NCBI GenBank assembly: GCA_002049455.2 | Contig: KV918923.1 | Span: 62,001 to 126,000, forward strand | Source: Porphyra umbilicalis | Lineage: Eukaryota > Rhodophyta > Bangiophyceae > Bangiales > Bangiaceae | Length of the DNA: 64,000 nt | Direction: 5' to 3' | Part shown: positions 1-11,437 of the stretch, piece after piece | Layout of the letters: every line of letters starts with the position of its first letter | How positions within the stretch are numbered: the stretch's first letter is position 1 | The notes under the pieces: generated by a model | What the model was told of the DNA's origin: nothing | Seen by the model: only the letters and a program-made list of their open reading frames with translations | Databases searched by the model: none | Position numbers and translations under genes: made by a program

Positions 1-199
1 ACTAACTCTGCCTCTGACACAATAACGACCGATGAAGTCTTTGGTGAAGCATCTGGAACCTCGCAGTGACGCTCACGTAACATGTGCGCTGCAATGGTCC
101 CCAGCTCGCGCTCTTACCTAGGTGGCGCTCTGTCGAGCCGCAACCCCACTGACGGATGCCATTCTGCGTTTGACCCATCTCAGGAATAGCCACAAGCGA

Positions 200-1430
200 C
201 CAGCTGCCGAAGCGCAGGCACGAACTGCCCAGACAAGCAACCGCTCATTCCTGTGTCTTCTTGTATGGTATTCGTGATTCTGGTGGCACCACTGAACTCG
301 GCAGGGGCGGAAACGCCAGGGTCCGCGGAAAGCGCTCGCCGCCGGTCCGCCCTCAACGGGATGTTGCATGCGGGCCGGCGGCAGGAGCCCGGCACGACGG
401 CCGGCGTCATTGGGCCGGCCGCGGAGGCGGTTCGGCGGTCGGAGGGGCGGTGTGAGGGGTTGTGTGTGCGGTGTGGGACGTCAGAGTGATGCGACAGTGG
501 CGTCATTACGGCCGTGGTGGCGGTGGCGAACGCAGTGTGAGGTGTGTGTGCCTACAATTTGACGTACGCCAGAGATCGTGCGGATGGGGCCAGTGGCTCA
601 GTGGCCGGTTGTGAGCGCACCGAGGCTTTGAGGAGGCCGTTACGCATCCCCTTCAGCGGTCGCCGGTGCCGGGGGTACGCGGGAAATGCGTGAAACGCGG
701 ACACGAACACACCTTGGATACAAACCGCTTTTCTGTGCCTTCCAGTACGATAATTGTGTCTCTGATGGCACCACTGAACCCGGCAGGGGCGGAAACGCCA
801 GGGTCCGCGGCAAGGGCTAGCCGCCGGTTCGCCCTCATTGGGATGTGTCATGCGGGCCGGCGGCGAGAGCCTGGCACGACGGCCGGCGTCATTGGGCCGG
901 CCGCGGAGGCGGTTCGGCGGTCGGAGGGGCGGTGGGAGGCGTTTTGGCCTTCCTGGATGGCAGGGGGGCGTCACACCGACCGTCCTGGATTGGGCGCGGA
1001 TCCGTTGCGGAGCTGCGTTGTGCGTCGCTTTGCTCTTTTGCGTTGCGCTCTCGCTCTTGACGGCTTCGGGAACAGAGGGTAGCCGTCCTTGGTTCTTGGC
1101 GCGCGGAGGCCGCAGCGCAACTGCCGCGACGCTCGCAACGTGCGGCGGCTTTGGTGGAGTAAGCGAAACACGGACACACGTACACTAACGCAATGCGGCG
1201 CCAACTCCTCATTTGTCTGTGGCTTCCCGTGTTCTTTTCTTGTTTTTGGTGGCACCACTGAAGGAATCAGGTGCCGAATCGCCGGAGACGCCGGCGCCTC
1301 AGCAAGGGCAGATCCATTTGCAAGCGCCGTTCTGTCAGAAGTCGGCAGGGGCGGCGGAGGTGTCGGCCAGATCCTGGTCGCGGCCAGATTGCCATTTCTG
1401 GCTGTTTGACTTCCCCCCCTATGCCGTTCC
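200..1430. repeat. Three diverged tandem copies of a ~485-bp repeat
   Basis: A block beginning near a 'GGCACCACTGAA' motif recurs at about 283, 767 and 1250, a spacing of roughly 484 bp. The first two copies share about 170 bp of near-identical GC-rich sequence (283-452 and 767-934), including the run of GGCCGG and CGGTTCGGCGGTCGG motifs. The third copy keeps only the start. No convincing gene is seen in the first 1.6 kb. Such decayed tandem copies are common in subtelomeric or transposon-rich DNA. Confidence 0.75.
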
Positions 1431-2278
1431 CTCGTCACTTGTCAGGTCCAGAGCCTGGAACGACAAGTGCACACGTGATCCACATTCGATTGGATTGTTC
1501 TGTGGAGGAGCACAGAGATCCGCGACGACGCAATCGAATGAGAACAGAGGTCCGCGACGACGCAACCGAATGCCAGCCACACACTGCCTGAAGGGTAAAC
1601 TTACGTCGATCGAGTTGACGGCAGCGTTGCCGGGTCAATCCGCAATGATCCTTGACTTCGTCAAAGGATCCGTTGTCTCTTTAGATACAGCCACCTAGTG
1701 AGAAGAAGCAGAAATGCATCCTGTCTGTTGGAAACATGTATGGAAAGAGCAGAAGCTCATCTTCCATCCTATGCCTTTTTCTGCTGGTGCTGTGTCCATC
1801 GTGGCTGAAAACTTTCCTTTGATGTCTCGTGGGCAGACGACATGACGGGCAAACAGGCTGAAATTTTTTGTGCCGTTCCATTCTTTCGACGAGCGTTCCA
1901 AGTATACGACACCTTCGATACCGCTCGTTCGCCGGGTGCTCCGTCGAGGCATTGCCTTGGCGCGGTGCAGCAGTTTGGCTGTGTGCAGCTCGCCGCGGGC
2001 TACGAGCGGGCTACTGGGTGCACCCACGCGTCATCGCATCGGCGTCGGCGTCGTTTTAAAGATTGCGGGCGATGGTGGGGGTGGGGGTCACGTCCTCATC
2101 GCACTCACCGCCGACAAGCCATCCAAGACCAACCTACCAGCAAGGCCGATTTCCGCCGCTGCGACGCCCGCACCTCCCCACGCCCTCTCGTCGGCAAACG
2201 TGCCCTGCCGGTGGGGTCCTCATCCTTTCCCCCTCCCCCCCCCCCACCCCCCCCCCCCGTTCCGGTCTTTGAGCCACC
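1431..2278. other. No recognisable gene
   Basis: Mixed-composition DNA with only short open frames and no recognisable domain. The last 150 bases become C-rich and run directly into the start of the small secreted ORF. It may hold that gene's promoter, but I see no specific promoter motif. Confidence 0.4.
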
Positions 2279-2512
2279 ATGGGGTGCCGCATGCTGCTGC
2301 TGCTCGTAGCCGCCACCCTCCTCCTTTTCGGCGCCCCCCCCCCCACCTCTGCCCAGCGCTTCGACGCCCAGTGCACCTTTACCGACTCGTGCGCCAAGAA
2401 CACAACCGTGCGCATCACGGCGTTTCGCGGGCGCGCCGCCTACCACACCGACGCCTGCCTCCGCACCTACCGCGTCGCCGCCAGCTGCACCCTCTCCCGC
2501 GTGCGCCGGTGA
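2279..2512 (+). CDS. Small secreted Cys-rich protein, possibly interrupted
   Basis: A 77-residue frame with a clear signal peptide: a hydrophobic Leu/Val/Ala core at residues 5-17 followed by a small-residue cleavage zone near residue 25 (TSAQ). The rest is Cys-rich, with four Cys (CTFTDSC, DAC and SCT contexts), and carries an N-glycosylation motif (NTT). The frame ends in TGA at 2510-2512, but the same frame stays open afterwards to about 2777. The first 40 codons of that stretch are again Cys-rich (SCG, DGCG, SCAL) and look like the continuation of the same domain. Either the TGA is a premature stop, a short unrecognised intron covers it, or the similarity is chance. I do not recognise the family. 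An extracellular or cell-wall location is inferred from the signal peptide only. Confidence 0.5.
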   Translation: MGCRMLLLLVAATLLLFGAPPPTSAQRFDAQCTFTDSCAKNTTVRITAFRGRAAYHTDACLRTYRVAASCTLSRVRR

Positions 2513-2777
2513 CGCGCCAGCTGCGGCGCGCGCATCCGCTTCCTCCCGGCGGGGCGCGAGTCGACCGACGGGTGCGGGGCGACCAACACCGCCTCAGCGT
2601 CGTGTGCGCTGTCGGCGGTGGCGCGTTGGGGGGCGGGGGGGGGGGGGGAGGGGTGGTGGGGCGGCGCCGTCGGCCGCTTGCGGGAGGGAAGCGGGGGTTG
2701 CCTGCGCAGTGGAGCTAAAACTGGGGGTGAGGCACAAGTGCCATTTCTGGCCAAGTGGACCCACATTGGGTTCTGAA

Positions 2778-3506
2778 ATCGGCCTCTGCGGGGTCATGAG
2801 CGCAGGTTTTGTCTTTGAAGCCATGTGGATTGTCTTTCCGGGACAACGAGGACGTATTGCTTTATAGCCCCAGAAGCGTCTCGACGTGATGAAGAATGCC
2901 CTTTGGTATCTGGCGTACTTATCGCCCCGGACGTGCGCTTCACAGAGACATGTGGAAGTGCCGTTGCGCGTTGCACAGCGGCATGTGGGGACGGCCGTAA
3001 TTTGTGGTATGTGGGCACCTGTGGCGCAACGATGGCCAATCATTCGGCCCTGAGCCATGGGTCCCACAAGTGTCACCACAAAACCGTGCTGATGTGTGTG
3101 TCGTTTGTAACTCACCACAGGACTTTCCACATGAAGACTCGCTGTCCACATGACCAGAATGGCAAGAGTGTCCCTCCCCCCAGTTCAGCGCCACCGCGCT
3201 GGGAGGCCCCCGCGTGCGTCGTCCCAGGGAGGTTGGGTCGTGCGTTGTTGGTACTGTAGAGGTTTTTGTACAGTCATTATTCGGTTATATTTATGGCCAT
3301 TTGTTTACAGTCGCTGACAGTACCTGGGTTCCTACGGCTGAACTTGCTATCGGCTGCCGTGAGGTGATTTCAATACTACTGGGAAGAAAGAGAAGTACGA
3401 AAGGCAGAATTTACGGGGAACTCGGACGAGATGAAATCCAATTTTACTTGCCTTAGCAGAACCTGACCACGCAAGAGTGTGCCTCGTACCAACCCACCAT
3501 GCCCCA
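2778..3506. other. No recognisable gene
   Basis: Moderate-GC sequence with only short frames and no domain I can identify on either strand. Confidence 0.4.
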
Positions 3507-4005
3507 TCACTCTTCATCGTCCACCACAGCCAAAACCACGTCAACCGCCTCATCGACAGTCTCAACATCGGTCTCAGCCAGCACCCTGCGACGCGTCACC
3601 TGCGCACAGTCTAGACCGCTTACGCTGTCGAACTCGCGCTGCAGCGTCGTGTTGACCATCATGGCTACTAAAGAAAACACGTCCAACTTTTCGTTGTCAG
3701 AAGCAGGCTGAACGTCATCAGACTGGCGTCTGAGCTCAGCGTTGGCCCTGTTGGGCAGGCAGTCCGCCTTCAGGCAGACCGGCGGGCAATCTGCGCGGGC
3801 AACATTGCGTTCCACTCCTCCAGGATGACCTCGGACTTGTGTAAGTTGATCCTGCCTGAGAATAAGTTCGACAGGTGGACCATCAATGTGTTTGCAGTCC
3901 ACATTCCCGGTTCTCTCGGCACCTGTGGTGCGTTCTTCGGCCCGTTGATATCCACAGTGGAAAAAAAACGGGACGGATTTAACCGATTAATTACTGTAGG
4001 TTGGT
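3507..4005 (-). CDS. Hypothetical, fragmentary coding stretch
   Basis: Two overlapping open frames on the minus strand have ordinary, non-repetitive protein composition, unlike the GC-rich shadows around them. The upstream frame covers about 3770-3990 and includes a stretch with LEEWNAMLP. The downstream frame covers 3507-3850 and ends in an acidic tail (VVDDEE). They would join only through a frame change near 3780-3800, or through an intron I cannot place. No ATG start is evident for the downstream frame. No family is recognised; a faint resemblance to the cohesion factor DCC1 was judged too weak to name. Confidence 0.2.
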
Positions 4006-4072
4006 TGTGGTAGGTTCGCTCTCGGGACGTGGTTTTTTTCCCCGCTGTCTCACACACCCGTCCGACGGTCAG

Positions 4073-4258
4073 GGGACGGCACGCCGGCCGCGCGCGTGTC
4101 CCGACCCGCGAGTGGGTCACGGATACTGTATCACGGAATCACAGACACGCATCTGGCGTCACCCGGGACGGCACGCCGGCGCCGCACGCGTGTCCCGCTC
4201 CGCAATTGGGTCACGTGTTGGTAACACGGAATCGCTGACATGCGTCTGGCGTCACCCC
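4073..4258. repeat. Two direct copies of a ~91-bp repeat
   Basis: The segments starting at about 4073 and 4164 align over their length. Both begin GGGACGGCACGCCGGC and both end in the motif CTGGCGTCACCC. They lie just upstream of the GC-rich tandem paralog region. Confidence 0.7.
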
Positions 4259-5005
4259 CGCGGCGGCGTCACGCGCCGCCGCCGCGCGCGCTGGCGCCAA
4301 AACGCGCGCGGCCGCCGCGCTGCTCTTGCGGTGGTGGTTGACCGACCGCCAGGCCCCCCCCCGCCGCCGCGGCGGTCGGGTGCGCGGGGTGGGACGTCCC
4401 GCCTGCCCCCCCCGCGGCGTCGCGTCGCTGTCGTCCCCCCCCCTGCCGCCCCCGTCGACGACGCGGCTGCTTCTTGGACGGCGGTGGCTGCCCCCCCCCC
4501 CCCCGCCCCCTCCGCCGCCTCCCCCCTGTCCCCCTGTCCCGCGTCGCGGCCGACGCCGGGGCCGCCGCCCTCTGCCCCGCCGCGCCCGTGTCGTGGCGGC
4601 CTCTGCCCCCCTCCCCCGGCGCCCTTCCCCCGCCGTGCGCGCTTCCCCCCTCGCCGTCGGCGCCGCTGAGGATGCGCCCACCGCCCCGAGCGTTGCGCCG
4701 CCCACCACCCCACCCACCGCCCCGCCCGACCGAGCCCCGTGTGCCCCCCCGCCGCTGCCGCTGAGCTGTGCGCCGCCGGCGCGCCCGTGGCGGCCGCGCC
4801 CGTGCGCGCGCGACGGCTCTTGGTGGGCGCCCTTGGGGGGCGGCCTCGCCGCCGTCTGCGGTCCGCTTCCTCACCGCCGCTGACTGACGGGGGCTGTGGA
4901 CGCCTGAGCTGTGCGTTGCCTCCCTCCCCCCCCCCCCCTTTGCGGCGGGGGGCGGCGGCGTGTGCCCCGACCAACCCCCCGCCTGCCGCCGCGGCCCCTG
5001 AGCGG

Positions 5006-7229
5006 ATGACGGGGCCGCAGGCGCTCAAGCGGCGGCGCTCGCCGCTGCGCCTCGTCGGCGGCGCCGTGGCGGCGCCGTCCCCCCGCGGCGCGGCGCGGGC
5101 GGCGCCGGGCATGACCGCCTTTGCACGCACCCCGCCGGCGGTCGCCGCCGCCGCCGCCTCCGCCGCACCCGCCGCCGCCGCCGCCGCCGACAATGACGAG
5201 GGCAAGGACGGCGGCGACAGTGGGGAGGACAAGGACGGCGGCGACAGTGGGGAGGACAAGGACGGCGGCGACGGTGACGGGGACAAGGACGGCGGCGACC
5301 GTGACGGTGACAAGGACGGCGGCGACGCGTTGCAGCCGCCCCGCCGGCAGCGGCGCCTCGCCGGCGCCACGTCAGTCGGCAGCCCCGCGCGGGGCGGGTG
5401 GCCGCCACCCGCCGCCCCCGCACCCGCCCCCGCACCCGCACCCGCCGCCGCCCCCGCACCGGCAACCGCACCCGCCGCCGACGACGCTGCGCCCCCGTCG
5501 GCCGCCTCGGCCGCGGCGCTGTGGCCGCCCCCGTGGGGCGGCGCCTGGGCCACTGGCGCCGGCGCCGACGCGGCCGACCGCGACGCCCTGCGCCGCACCG
5601 TGCGGTGCCTTGCGGCGGGCCCGCCGCTCTTTCCGGCCGCCGCGTGGGTGCCCCGCGGCGGCGGCGGCGCCGCCCCCACCCCCCCGCCCCCCCCCGACGG
5701 CGACGTGCGGTGGGCGGTTGGTGGCGGGCGGGGGGGGGGGTCGGGTCCCCGCCCGCGCCGCGGGCGGCGGCCAAGCGCGTCGGCCTCAATGGCACCTCGT
5801 TGCGCATTTGGGGGCGGCGCCTCGCCGAGGCGGCGGCGGCGGGGACCGCCGCCGCCGCCGCCGCCGCCACGGCCGCCGCGACCGCTGCCGCGTTGGCGGC
5901 CGCCCGCCGGGGGGGGCCCGCCGTGGCGCCGTCGGCGGCGGTCGGGCCGACGCCCGCGTCCCTGCGGGGGGACGTTGCCGCGCTCGCGCGCGTCGCCGCG
6001 GCGGTGCTGGAAGCCGAGGGGGACCCCGCGGGGCCCTTTGCGGCCGCCATCCGCCGCGCCCTCCACGGCGAGGGTGGCGCCGGCGGCGGCGGCGGCGGCG
6101 ACGGCGGCGGCGATGGCGCGTCGGCCGAGGCGGAGCTCCTCGACGGCGCCGCCTACGTGCCCGCCTTTACCGCCGCCGCGGCGGTCGTGTCGGTGGAGGA
6201 CCAGGTGCACGCGGCGGCGGCGGCGGCGGCGGCGGGCGGCGCCGCCGCCGCCGACGGCGCCCTCGCGGCGGCGCTCGGTCGCCAAGAGCGCGTCGTTGCC
6301 TCTGCGCTCGAGTGCCTCGGCGGGTGCCCGTTCCCCCTCGCCGCCCTCCCCGCCGAGGAGGTTGTCTTCCCCCTCCCCGGCACCGCCGCCGCCGCCTTTT
6401 TCCGGCCGGGGCCGGTGGCGGCCGGGGAGGGCGCCGGCGGCGGAGGACGCACCCCCCCCCTGCGCGCCCTCCTCGTCCGCCTCGGCGGCGTGCCGCGGGT
6501 GACGCCCACCCACCTCCTCGCGGCGCTGGCGGTTGCCGCGCGCGCGCGCCGCGCCGCCCCCGCCCTGGTGCTCACCGCCTGGACGGCGGGGCGGCTGCTC
6601 GGCGCGGCGACCGCCTCTGTCGCCATGGCCGACGGCACGTGGGGGGGGGGGGGGGGGCTCGACGGCCTCTGGGCCGCCGCGGGGGTGGGGGGGGGGGGGG
6701 GGGGGGAGGGCGACCGCCTCATCTTGGCCCTCGACGATTTGCTCGGCGGGGCGTCCCGCGCGGGCGCCCGCGACGCGCGCCACGTCGAGTGGCTGCTGCT
6801 CGCGCGCCACGGGGTGTTGGCGGCGGCGGCGGCAGAGGCGGCGGCGGCGGCGGCCGCCGACACTGGGGGGGGGAGGGGGGGGGGGGGGGGCGCCCGCGGG
6901 ACGAGGTGGCGGTGGTGGATGTGGGCACGCCGCCCCCAGAGGGGGGGGGGGGTGCCCCCATCGACGCTGCCGCTGCGGCCGCGGAGCCACCGCCGCCGCG
7001 TGGGGAGGGGGCGGCCCCGCCCGTTGGGGGGGGCACCGACCGCCGGGGGGGGGGGGGGGGGGGGGGGGGGGGACCCCACACGCCGCGTGGAGCCGCCGCG
7101 GCCGGGGGCGCGGCGGCCGCCGTCGGTAGCGGCGGCGGCGGTGCCGGGGGGGGGGGCGGGGCGGTCCGCCCCCGACGCGGCGTCGCCGGCGCGGCGCCGG
7201 CGCCGGCGCGGGGCGGTCGGTCGGGCTAG
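5006..7229 (+). CDS. Ala/Gly-rich protein, tandem paralog A, cyclin-box-like C-terminus
   Basis: Long low-complexity coding region. Readable landmarks in order are an acidic DKDGGD repeat (5198-5322), an Ala/Pro linker, the motif AGPPLFPAAAW (about 5608-5645), KRVGLNGTSL (about 5773), SLRGDVAALARVAAAVLEAE (about 5962), then VTPTHLLAALAVAARARR to HVEWLLLARH (about 6500-6815). The same landmarks recur in the same order in paralog B about 3.3 kb downstream, which is the main evidence that this strand and these frames are real. The frame changes near the G-run at 5740 and again at the G-runs after 6865, so an exact model is not possible. The C-terminal helical pattern resembles a PHO80-type cyclin box like that of the cyclin at 13.3-14.3 kb; this is inference. 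The start is uncertain: ATG at 5006 or 5111, or an upstream exon. Confidence 0.45.
5198..5322 (+). repeat. In-frame 24-bp minisatellite (DKDGGD repeat)
   Basis: Five imperfect copies of a unit built on GACAAGGACGGCGGCGAC encode alternating acidic/Gly residues inside paralog A. Paralog B lacks it, so it arose or was lost after the duplication. Confidence 0.8.
7045..7072 (+). repeat. 28-base poly-G run
   Basis: An uninterrupted G run of 28 bases near the 3' end of paralog A, with several 8-12-base G runs nearby (6642, 6690, 6880). It is a likely G-quadruplex and a likely site of base-count error. Confidence 0.9.
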
Positions 7230-7973
7230 GACAGCGGACGGGGCCCCCGTGGTAGTAGGGAAAAGCGGGGAGGCTCGGGTCCCGCCGCACGCGCCACCCG
7301 GCCCCGCCCGCAAGCGCGTGGCGCGCCCGACCACGTCGGCGGTGCCGACGTTGCCGCCACCCCTCGACGCGTCGGCGGCGCCCGCGGCGGCGGCGGCGCC
7401 GCCGCCGCCGCTGCCGCCGACGCGGCAACGACGCCGGGGTGGCCGCCGCCGCGGTCGGGCCGTCGAGGCGGATGGCCGTTTTGTGTGTTTGTGTGGCGGC
7501 CGCCGTACAGCGCCTCTGTACAGGGTGTGCCCCCCCGCACCGGCATTTTCTTTTATTTTTTTGGTTTGCGACGGTTCCGCCCGATTGCTTTTTCTCGACT
7601 CCCTTTGGCTCGGCGTGCCCCGCCGCAGCGCCACGCGCGGCGCCCCGCTCGAGCCGAGACCACCCAAACGGGCGACCGGCGGGGCGCGCGGCCGCCGCGC
7701 GCCGCCCCCGCGCCGCCCGTCCACGCGCGGCGCGCGCGCGCGGCGCGGGCACCGCCCTCCCCCCCCCCCCCCCCCCACGCGCCGCGGCGGTCGGCGGCGG
7801 CGGCGCCGCCGGCGGCGCCCCGCGCGGCGCGCCGCGCCGCGCGGCCGCGCGGCCGCCGCCCAAGCCGGGCGCGGGGGGGGCGCGCGCGAGCGGCCCCCCG
7901 ATCCGCCGCCGGCGCGCGCACCCCCGCGGGTCAATGGTCTTGGCGGGGGCCGCTCGCCCGGCCGGCCGCCGCC

Positions 7974-8004
<31 letters not shown>

Positions 8005-8285
8005 GGGGGGCGGCGCGCCCGCGGGGCGGCGCGAGCCGCGCCCGCGTGGCCGCCGCCGCGGGCCGCCGCCGCCGCGCCGCGCCAGGCGCCCGCGCACACC
8101 CCGTCGTTGACCTTTGAGGCGGGTGGCGCGTCTCCCCCCCCCCCCCCCCCCGAGGGCCGCCCCCCCGTCGGCCTCGCACGGGGGCGTGCACGGCTTCTTG
8201 TGTAGCGCCCGCGCGTCGGTGGTGTTGTCTCTTGCGGTGCCGCCGGCACGCGCCGGCGACGGCGCGCGTCTGCGGCGGCCGCACC
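7230..8285. other. GC-rich spacer between tandem paralogs
   Basis: Very GC-rich sequence with open frames in most phases on both strands. These frames carry no information because stop codons are rare at this composition. A T-richer island at 7540-7600 (TTTCTTTTATTTTTTTGG) could contain 3'-end or promoter signals between the two paralogs. No independent gene is recognised. Confidence 0.4.
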
Positions 8286-8616
8286 ATGGTCGGCAGCCCC
8301 GTGACGCCCGCCAGCCGCGCCGCCTCCCCGCCGCCGCCGCCGCCACCGCCGTCGCCGCCCACCGGCGGCGCTTCCCCGCCGCCGCCCGCCGGCGGGGGGT
8401 GCGGGACACGCGACGGCGCCCCCCCCCCCCCCCGCCGTCGCGCGGGCGCCGCGTGCCGCCGTCGCCGCCCCCCGTCGCCGCCGCCGGCGCCGCGTCGCAG
8501 ACGCCGCCGCCCCCCCCCGGCACCGCGCCGGCCGCCCAGCCGGCGGGCGCCCCCGCCATGCCCCCCGCCACCACCGCCGCACCCGCCGTCGGCTGCGGCG
8601 ACGGCCGGCGCGCGGT

Positions 8617-8663
<47 letters not shown>

Positions 8664-9009
8664 GGCGACGCGTTGACGGCGGCGCCACGGGGGGCGGCGT
8701 CCCCGCCCACGGGGGCGCGCCGGGCGCCGCCCCCGCCGCCGCCGCCGCCCCAGACGACCGCGGCGGCGGCGGCGGCGACGGCGGCGGGGGCGCCCCGGGG
8801 GGGCGGTCGGGCGTGACGCCGCGCCTGGGAGGGGTGCGCTTTTTCCCGCCCGACCCCCCCGACGGCGGGGGGGGCGGCGGCGGCAGCGTCGACGCCGCCG
8901 CCGCCGCCCGCGACGCGATGCGCCGGCGCGTGCGCGCGCTCGCGGGGCCGCCGCTCTTTCCCCCAACCGCCTGGGCGGGGGTCCCCCCGGCAGGGGCGGT
9001 GGGGCCACT

Positions 9010-9045
<36 letters not shown>

Positions 9046-10250
9046 TGCTGCTGCTGTGGCGGCGGGCGCCGACGGCGCCGCCGCCGCCGCCGCCACCGCC
9101 GACGGCGGCGGCCGCCCCAAACGCCCCCGCGTCGACGCGACGGCGGCGGCGGGCGGCGTGCGCGTCGGCCTCAACGGGGTGCCCCTCCACGAGTGGCGCG
9201 CGCGGCTGGCGGCAGCGGCGGCGGCGGCGGCGGGGGCGGCGGCGGCGGCGGCGGGGAGACCCGCCGACGCGGCGACGGCCGCGTGGGTGGTGACGCACGC
9301 GGGGGCGGGGCGGGGGGCGGCGGCGGCGCCTCCCCCCCCCCGCCCCCCCCGCCGCCCCACCCAGCCAGCGGCACGCCCGGTTCCCTCCGCGCCGACGCTG
9401 CCGCGCTCGTGCGCGTCGCTTCGGCGGTGCTGCACGCCGCGGGCGCCGCCGCCGCCGCCGCCGACGGCGCGGCGACCGCCCGCGGCGCGCCGCGCGCGCC
9501 GTCGGCGGCACCTGCGGCGACCGCCGCCACGGACGAGGCGTGGGCGGCCGCCGCCGCGGTCATTGCGGCCGAGGACGCGGTCGAGGCGGCCACCGCCGCC
9601 GCCGCCGCCACCACCGCCGACGCCGCCGCCGCCGACGGGGGCGCCGCCGCGGTTACCGCGGCGGCGGCGGCCGTTGCCGCCGCCGCCGCCGCCCGCGACG
9701 GCGCGGCGGCGGTTGCGCGCGCGGCGCTTGCGGGGGCGCCCTTCCCGCTGGTGGCCCCCCCCCCGGGGGGGTGGGTCCCCCCCCCCCCCCCCCCCCCCGG
9801 CACGCCTGGCGGCGCCTTTTTCCACCCCCCCCGCGGGGCGGGCGGGGGCGCCCCCCCCCCCCCCCCCCCCCCCCCCTACCGTGTGTGCTCGGCGCCTTGG
9901 CGGCGGTGCGGGGGGTCACCCCCGACTTGCTCCTCGCGGCGCTCGCGCTCGCCGCCCGCGCGCGGCGCGTGGCGCCGGCGCTGGCGCTCACCCCCGCGTC
10001 CGCGGGGCCGCTCCTCGGCGCGGCGGTGGCGGTGGCGGCGGGCGCGCAGGGCACCTGGGCGCCCGATGAGCTGCCGGGCCTGTGGGCGGCGGCGGGGGTG
10101 GGGGGGGACGGCGAGCGCCTCGGCGTGGAACTCCACAAGCTCCTCGGCGTCGGCGGGCAGGTGGGGGCGCGGGACGTGCGGGCGATGGAGTGGCTGCTGC
10201 TGGCGCGGCATGAGGCGCTGGCTGCGGAGGGGGGGGGGGGGGGGCAGTGA
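8286..10250 (+). CDS. Ala/Gly-rich protein, tandem paralog B, cyclin-box-like C-terminus
   Basis: Second copy of the paralog pair. Shared landmarks are LAGPPLFPPTAW (about 8940), RVGLNGVPLHEW (about 9160), SLRADAAALVRVASAVLHAA (about 9385), AGAPFPL (about 9733) and VTPDLLLAALALAARARR to AMEWLLLARHEALAA (about 9913-10225), ending at TGA 10248-10250. The frame changes near the C-run at 9335 and again inside the 26-base C-run at 9851-9876. The last segment has the spacing of a PHO80-like cyclin box: a Leu/Ala helix, then an 'LTP' turn, a second helix and a hydrophobic 'LGVELHKLLGV' helix. The Asp/Lys signatures of a functional cyclin box are weak. Role unknown; a cyclin-fold function is inference only. 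Ala, Gly and Pro dominate, with long GCC/GCG and CCG codon runs. Confidence 0.5.
9851..9876 (+). repeat. 26-base poly-C run
   Basis: An uninterrupted run of 26 C inside paralog B, exactly where the reading frame changes between the FFHPP segment and the VLGALAAVRGVTPD segment. The length of this run decides the frame. Confidence 0.9.
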
Positions 10251-10709
10251 CGACGGCAACGGCGGGGGGGGGGGGGGTCCGTCGTAGCGCGGGGAGTGGC
10301 ATTGTCGGGCGCGCCGCTGGCCGCTGCCAGTGGCGTGGCGTGGCGCACGGCTGGCGCTGTCGTGAGAGCCCCGCCTGTTTTTTCTTCATGCGACGCGCAG
10401 TGAGGAGTGCGCTGACTAGAGGGATGGCAATACGCCCAAACACTGGGATAGGCGCGCTCCTCGTCTCCGTCGCTCGAGCGGCAGAGATACAGCAGGACGG
10501 ACACCACCGACAAGCGCGAGCGCACGAGGATGAACCGCTGACGTTTCGTGGTCGGCCGGCTCGTCCCCGTTTCAGTCGTGAGACGGACGGCGCTTTGATC
10601 CCATGGAGCGCGCAGATGCTCACCGTGTGAGCCAACGACCAGGCGCTCACGTGGCATCCGAAAGATATTGCCGTTGGATGCCACGACCACACCCGCGCAC
10701 ACCCGCGGT
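10251..10709. other. Intergenic, no recognisable gene
   Basis: Sequence between the end of paralog B and the MITE. Open frames are short or are shadows, and no domain is seen. Confidence 0.4.
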
Positions 10710-11198
10710 GCTCCTTAAAGCGTGGGCGCACCCAAGCCCGTTTTCGCAAGAAATTCTTGTCAGAGGGCATGTTGCAGCACAAGATGTTGTAGCATGAACA
10801 TTGTGCAGCAGCAAGTTCTTGTCTTTTGACGGTTGGTGGGTAGAGCCTGGATATGTCAGCTGCCAATCAGTGCTTCAGAACCTTGACCCGATGACCATAA
10901 GAGCATGGCACGCCCTCATCGCAAGTTTCTTGCAGGGTTCGATACGTGCGGCTGTTGACGCACTCTGAAGCGCACTTCTGCAGCATGAAGACGTGTTCTC
11001 TTGCGCTCACAGTCTGCACCGCCGCCGCGAGACGATTCGTGTGATATGAATTTTACAAGTGCAATCCGTGCAAAACCATGTTGCAAACCACTTGTACTGA
11101 AAATTGCGCCACAGGGTACTGTGAGGGGGGTGCCAACAAGTTCTTAAAGTCCAAAACGTGCCGATTTGCTGCTTGCGTGCGCCCACGCTTTAAGGAGC
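10710..11198. mobile_element. Intact 489-bp MITE with 28-bp terminal inverted repeats
   Basis: Both ends carry the inverted sequence beginning GCTCCTTAAAGCGTGGGCGC (10710-10737 and 11171-11198), 28 bp with one mismatch. The interior has no coding capacity. A second copy of the same family, sharing ends and interior (for example the 'ACCACTTGTACTGAAAA' segment at about 11086), lies at 38922-39318 plus 48647-48725, where it is split by a large insertion. Two copies with the same termini establish this as a nonautonomous DNA transposon family. The target duplication is not clear. Confidence 0.8.
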
Positions 11199-11437
11199 GC
11201 ACTGCGACGCCACTGGCGGACCCCATCCTCCACGTGCCAACCCTGCCGCACCCCGGCTGCACTTCGCTGTGGCCCCGCCCACGTCCCCGCCGTTGCCGCG
11301 TGCCGTCGCCTCGCAGTGCCCGTCGTCTGCGCTTGCTTTTTCCTCCTGTGTACTCACTGGTGATCCGCTGCGGCTGGGTGGTGCGGTTCCCTTGTCCTCT
11401 CCGCGCTCGCCTCGTCCCCCCGCCCATCGCCGTGACG

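Noticed and set aside
2279-2777. Selenocysteine or reassigned TGA in the secreted ORF
   Set aside because: Other confident genes in the window end at TGA, TAG and TAA, and no selenocysteine insertion element could be shown.
3507-4005. Similarity to sister-chromatid cohesion factor DCC1
   Set aside because: Two short segments look similar but the spacing is wrong and a frame change is needed.
4252-9825. An uninterrupted 1857-codon frame on the minus strand
   Set aside because: It is the antisense shadow of two GC-rich plus-strand paralogs. Stop codons are rare at this composition, and only the plus-strand landmarks are conserved between the two copies.
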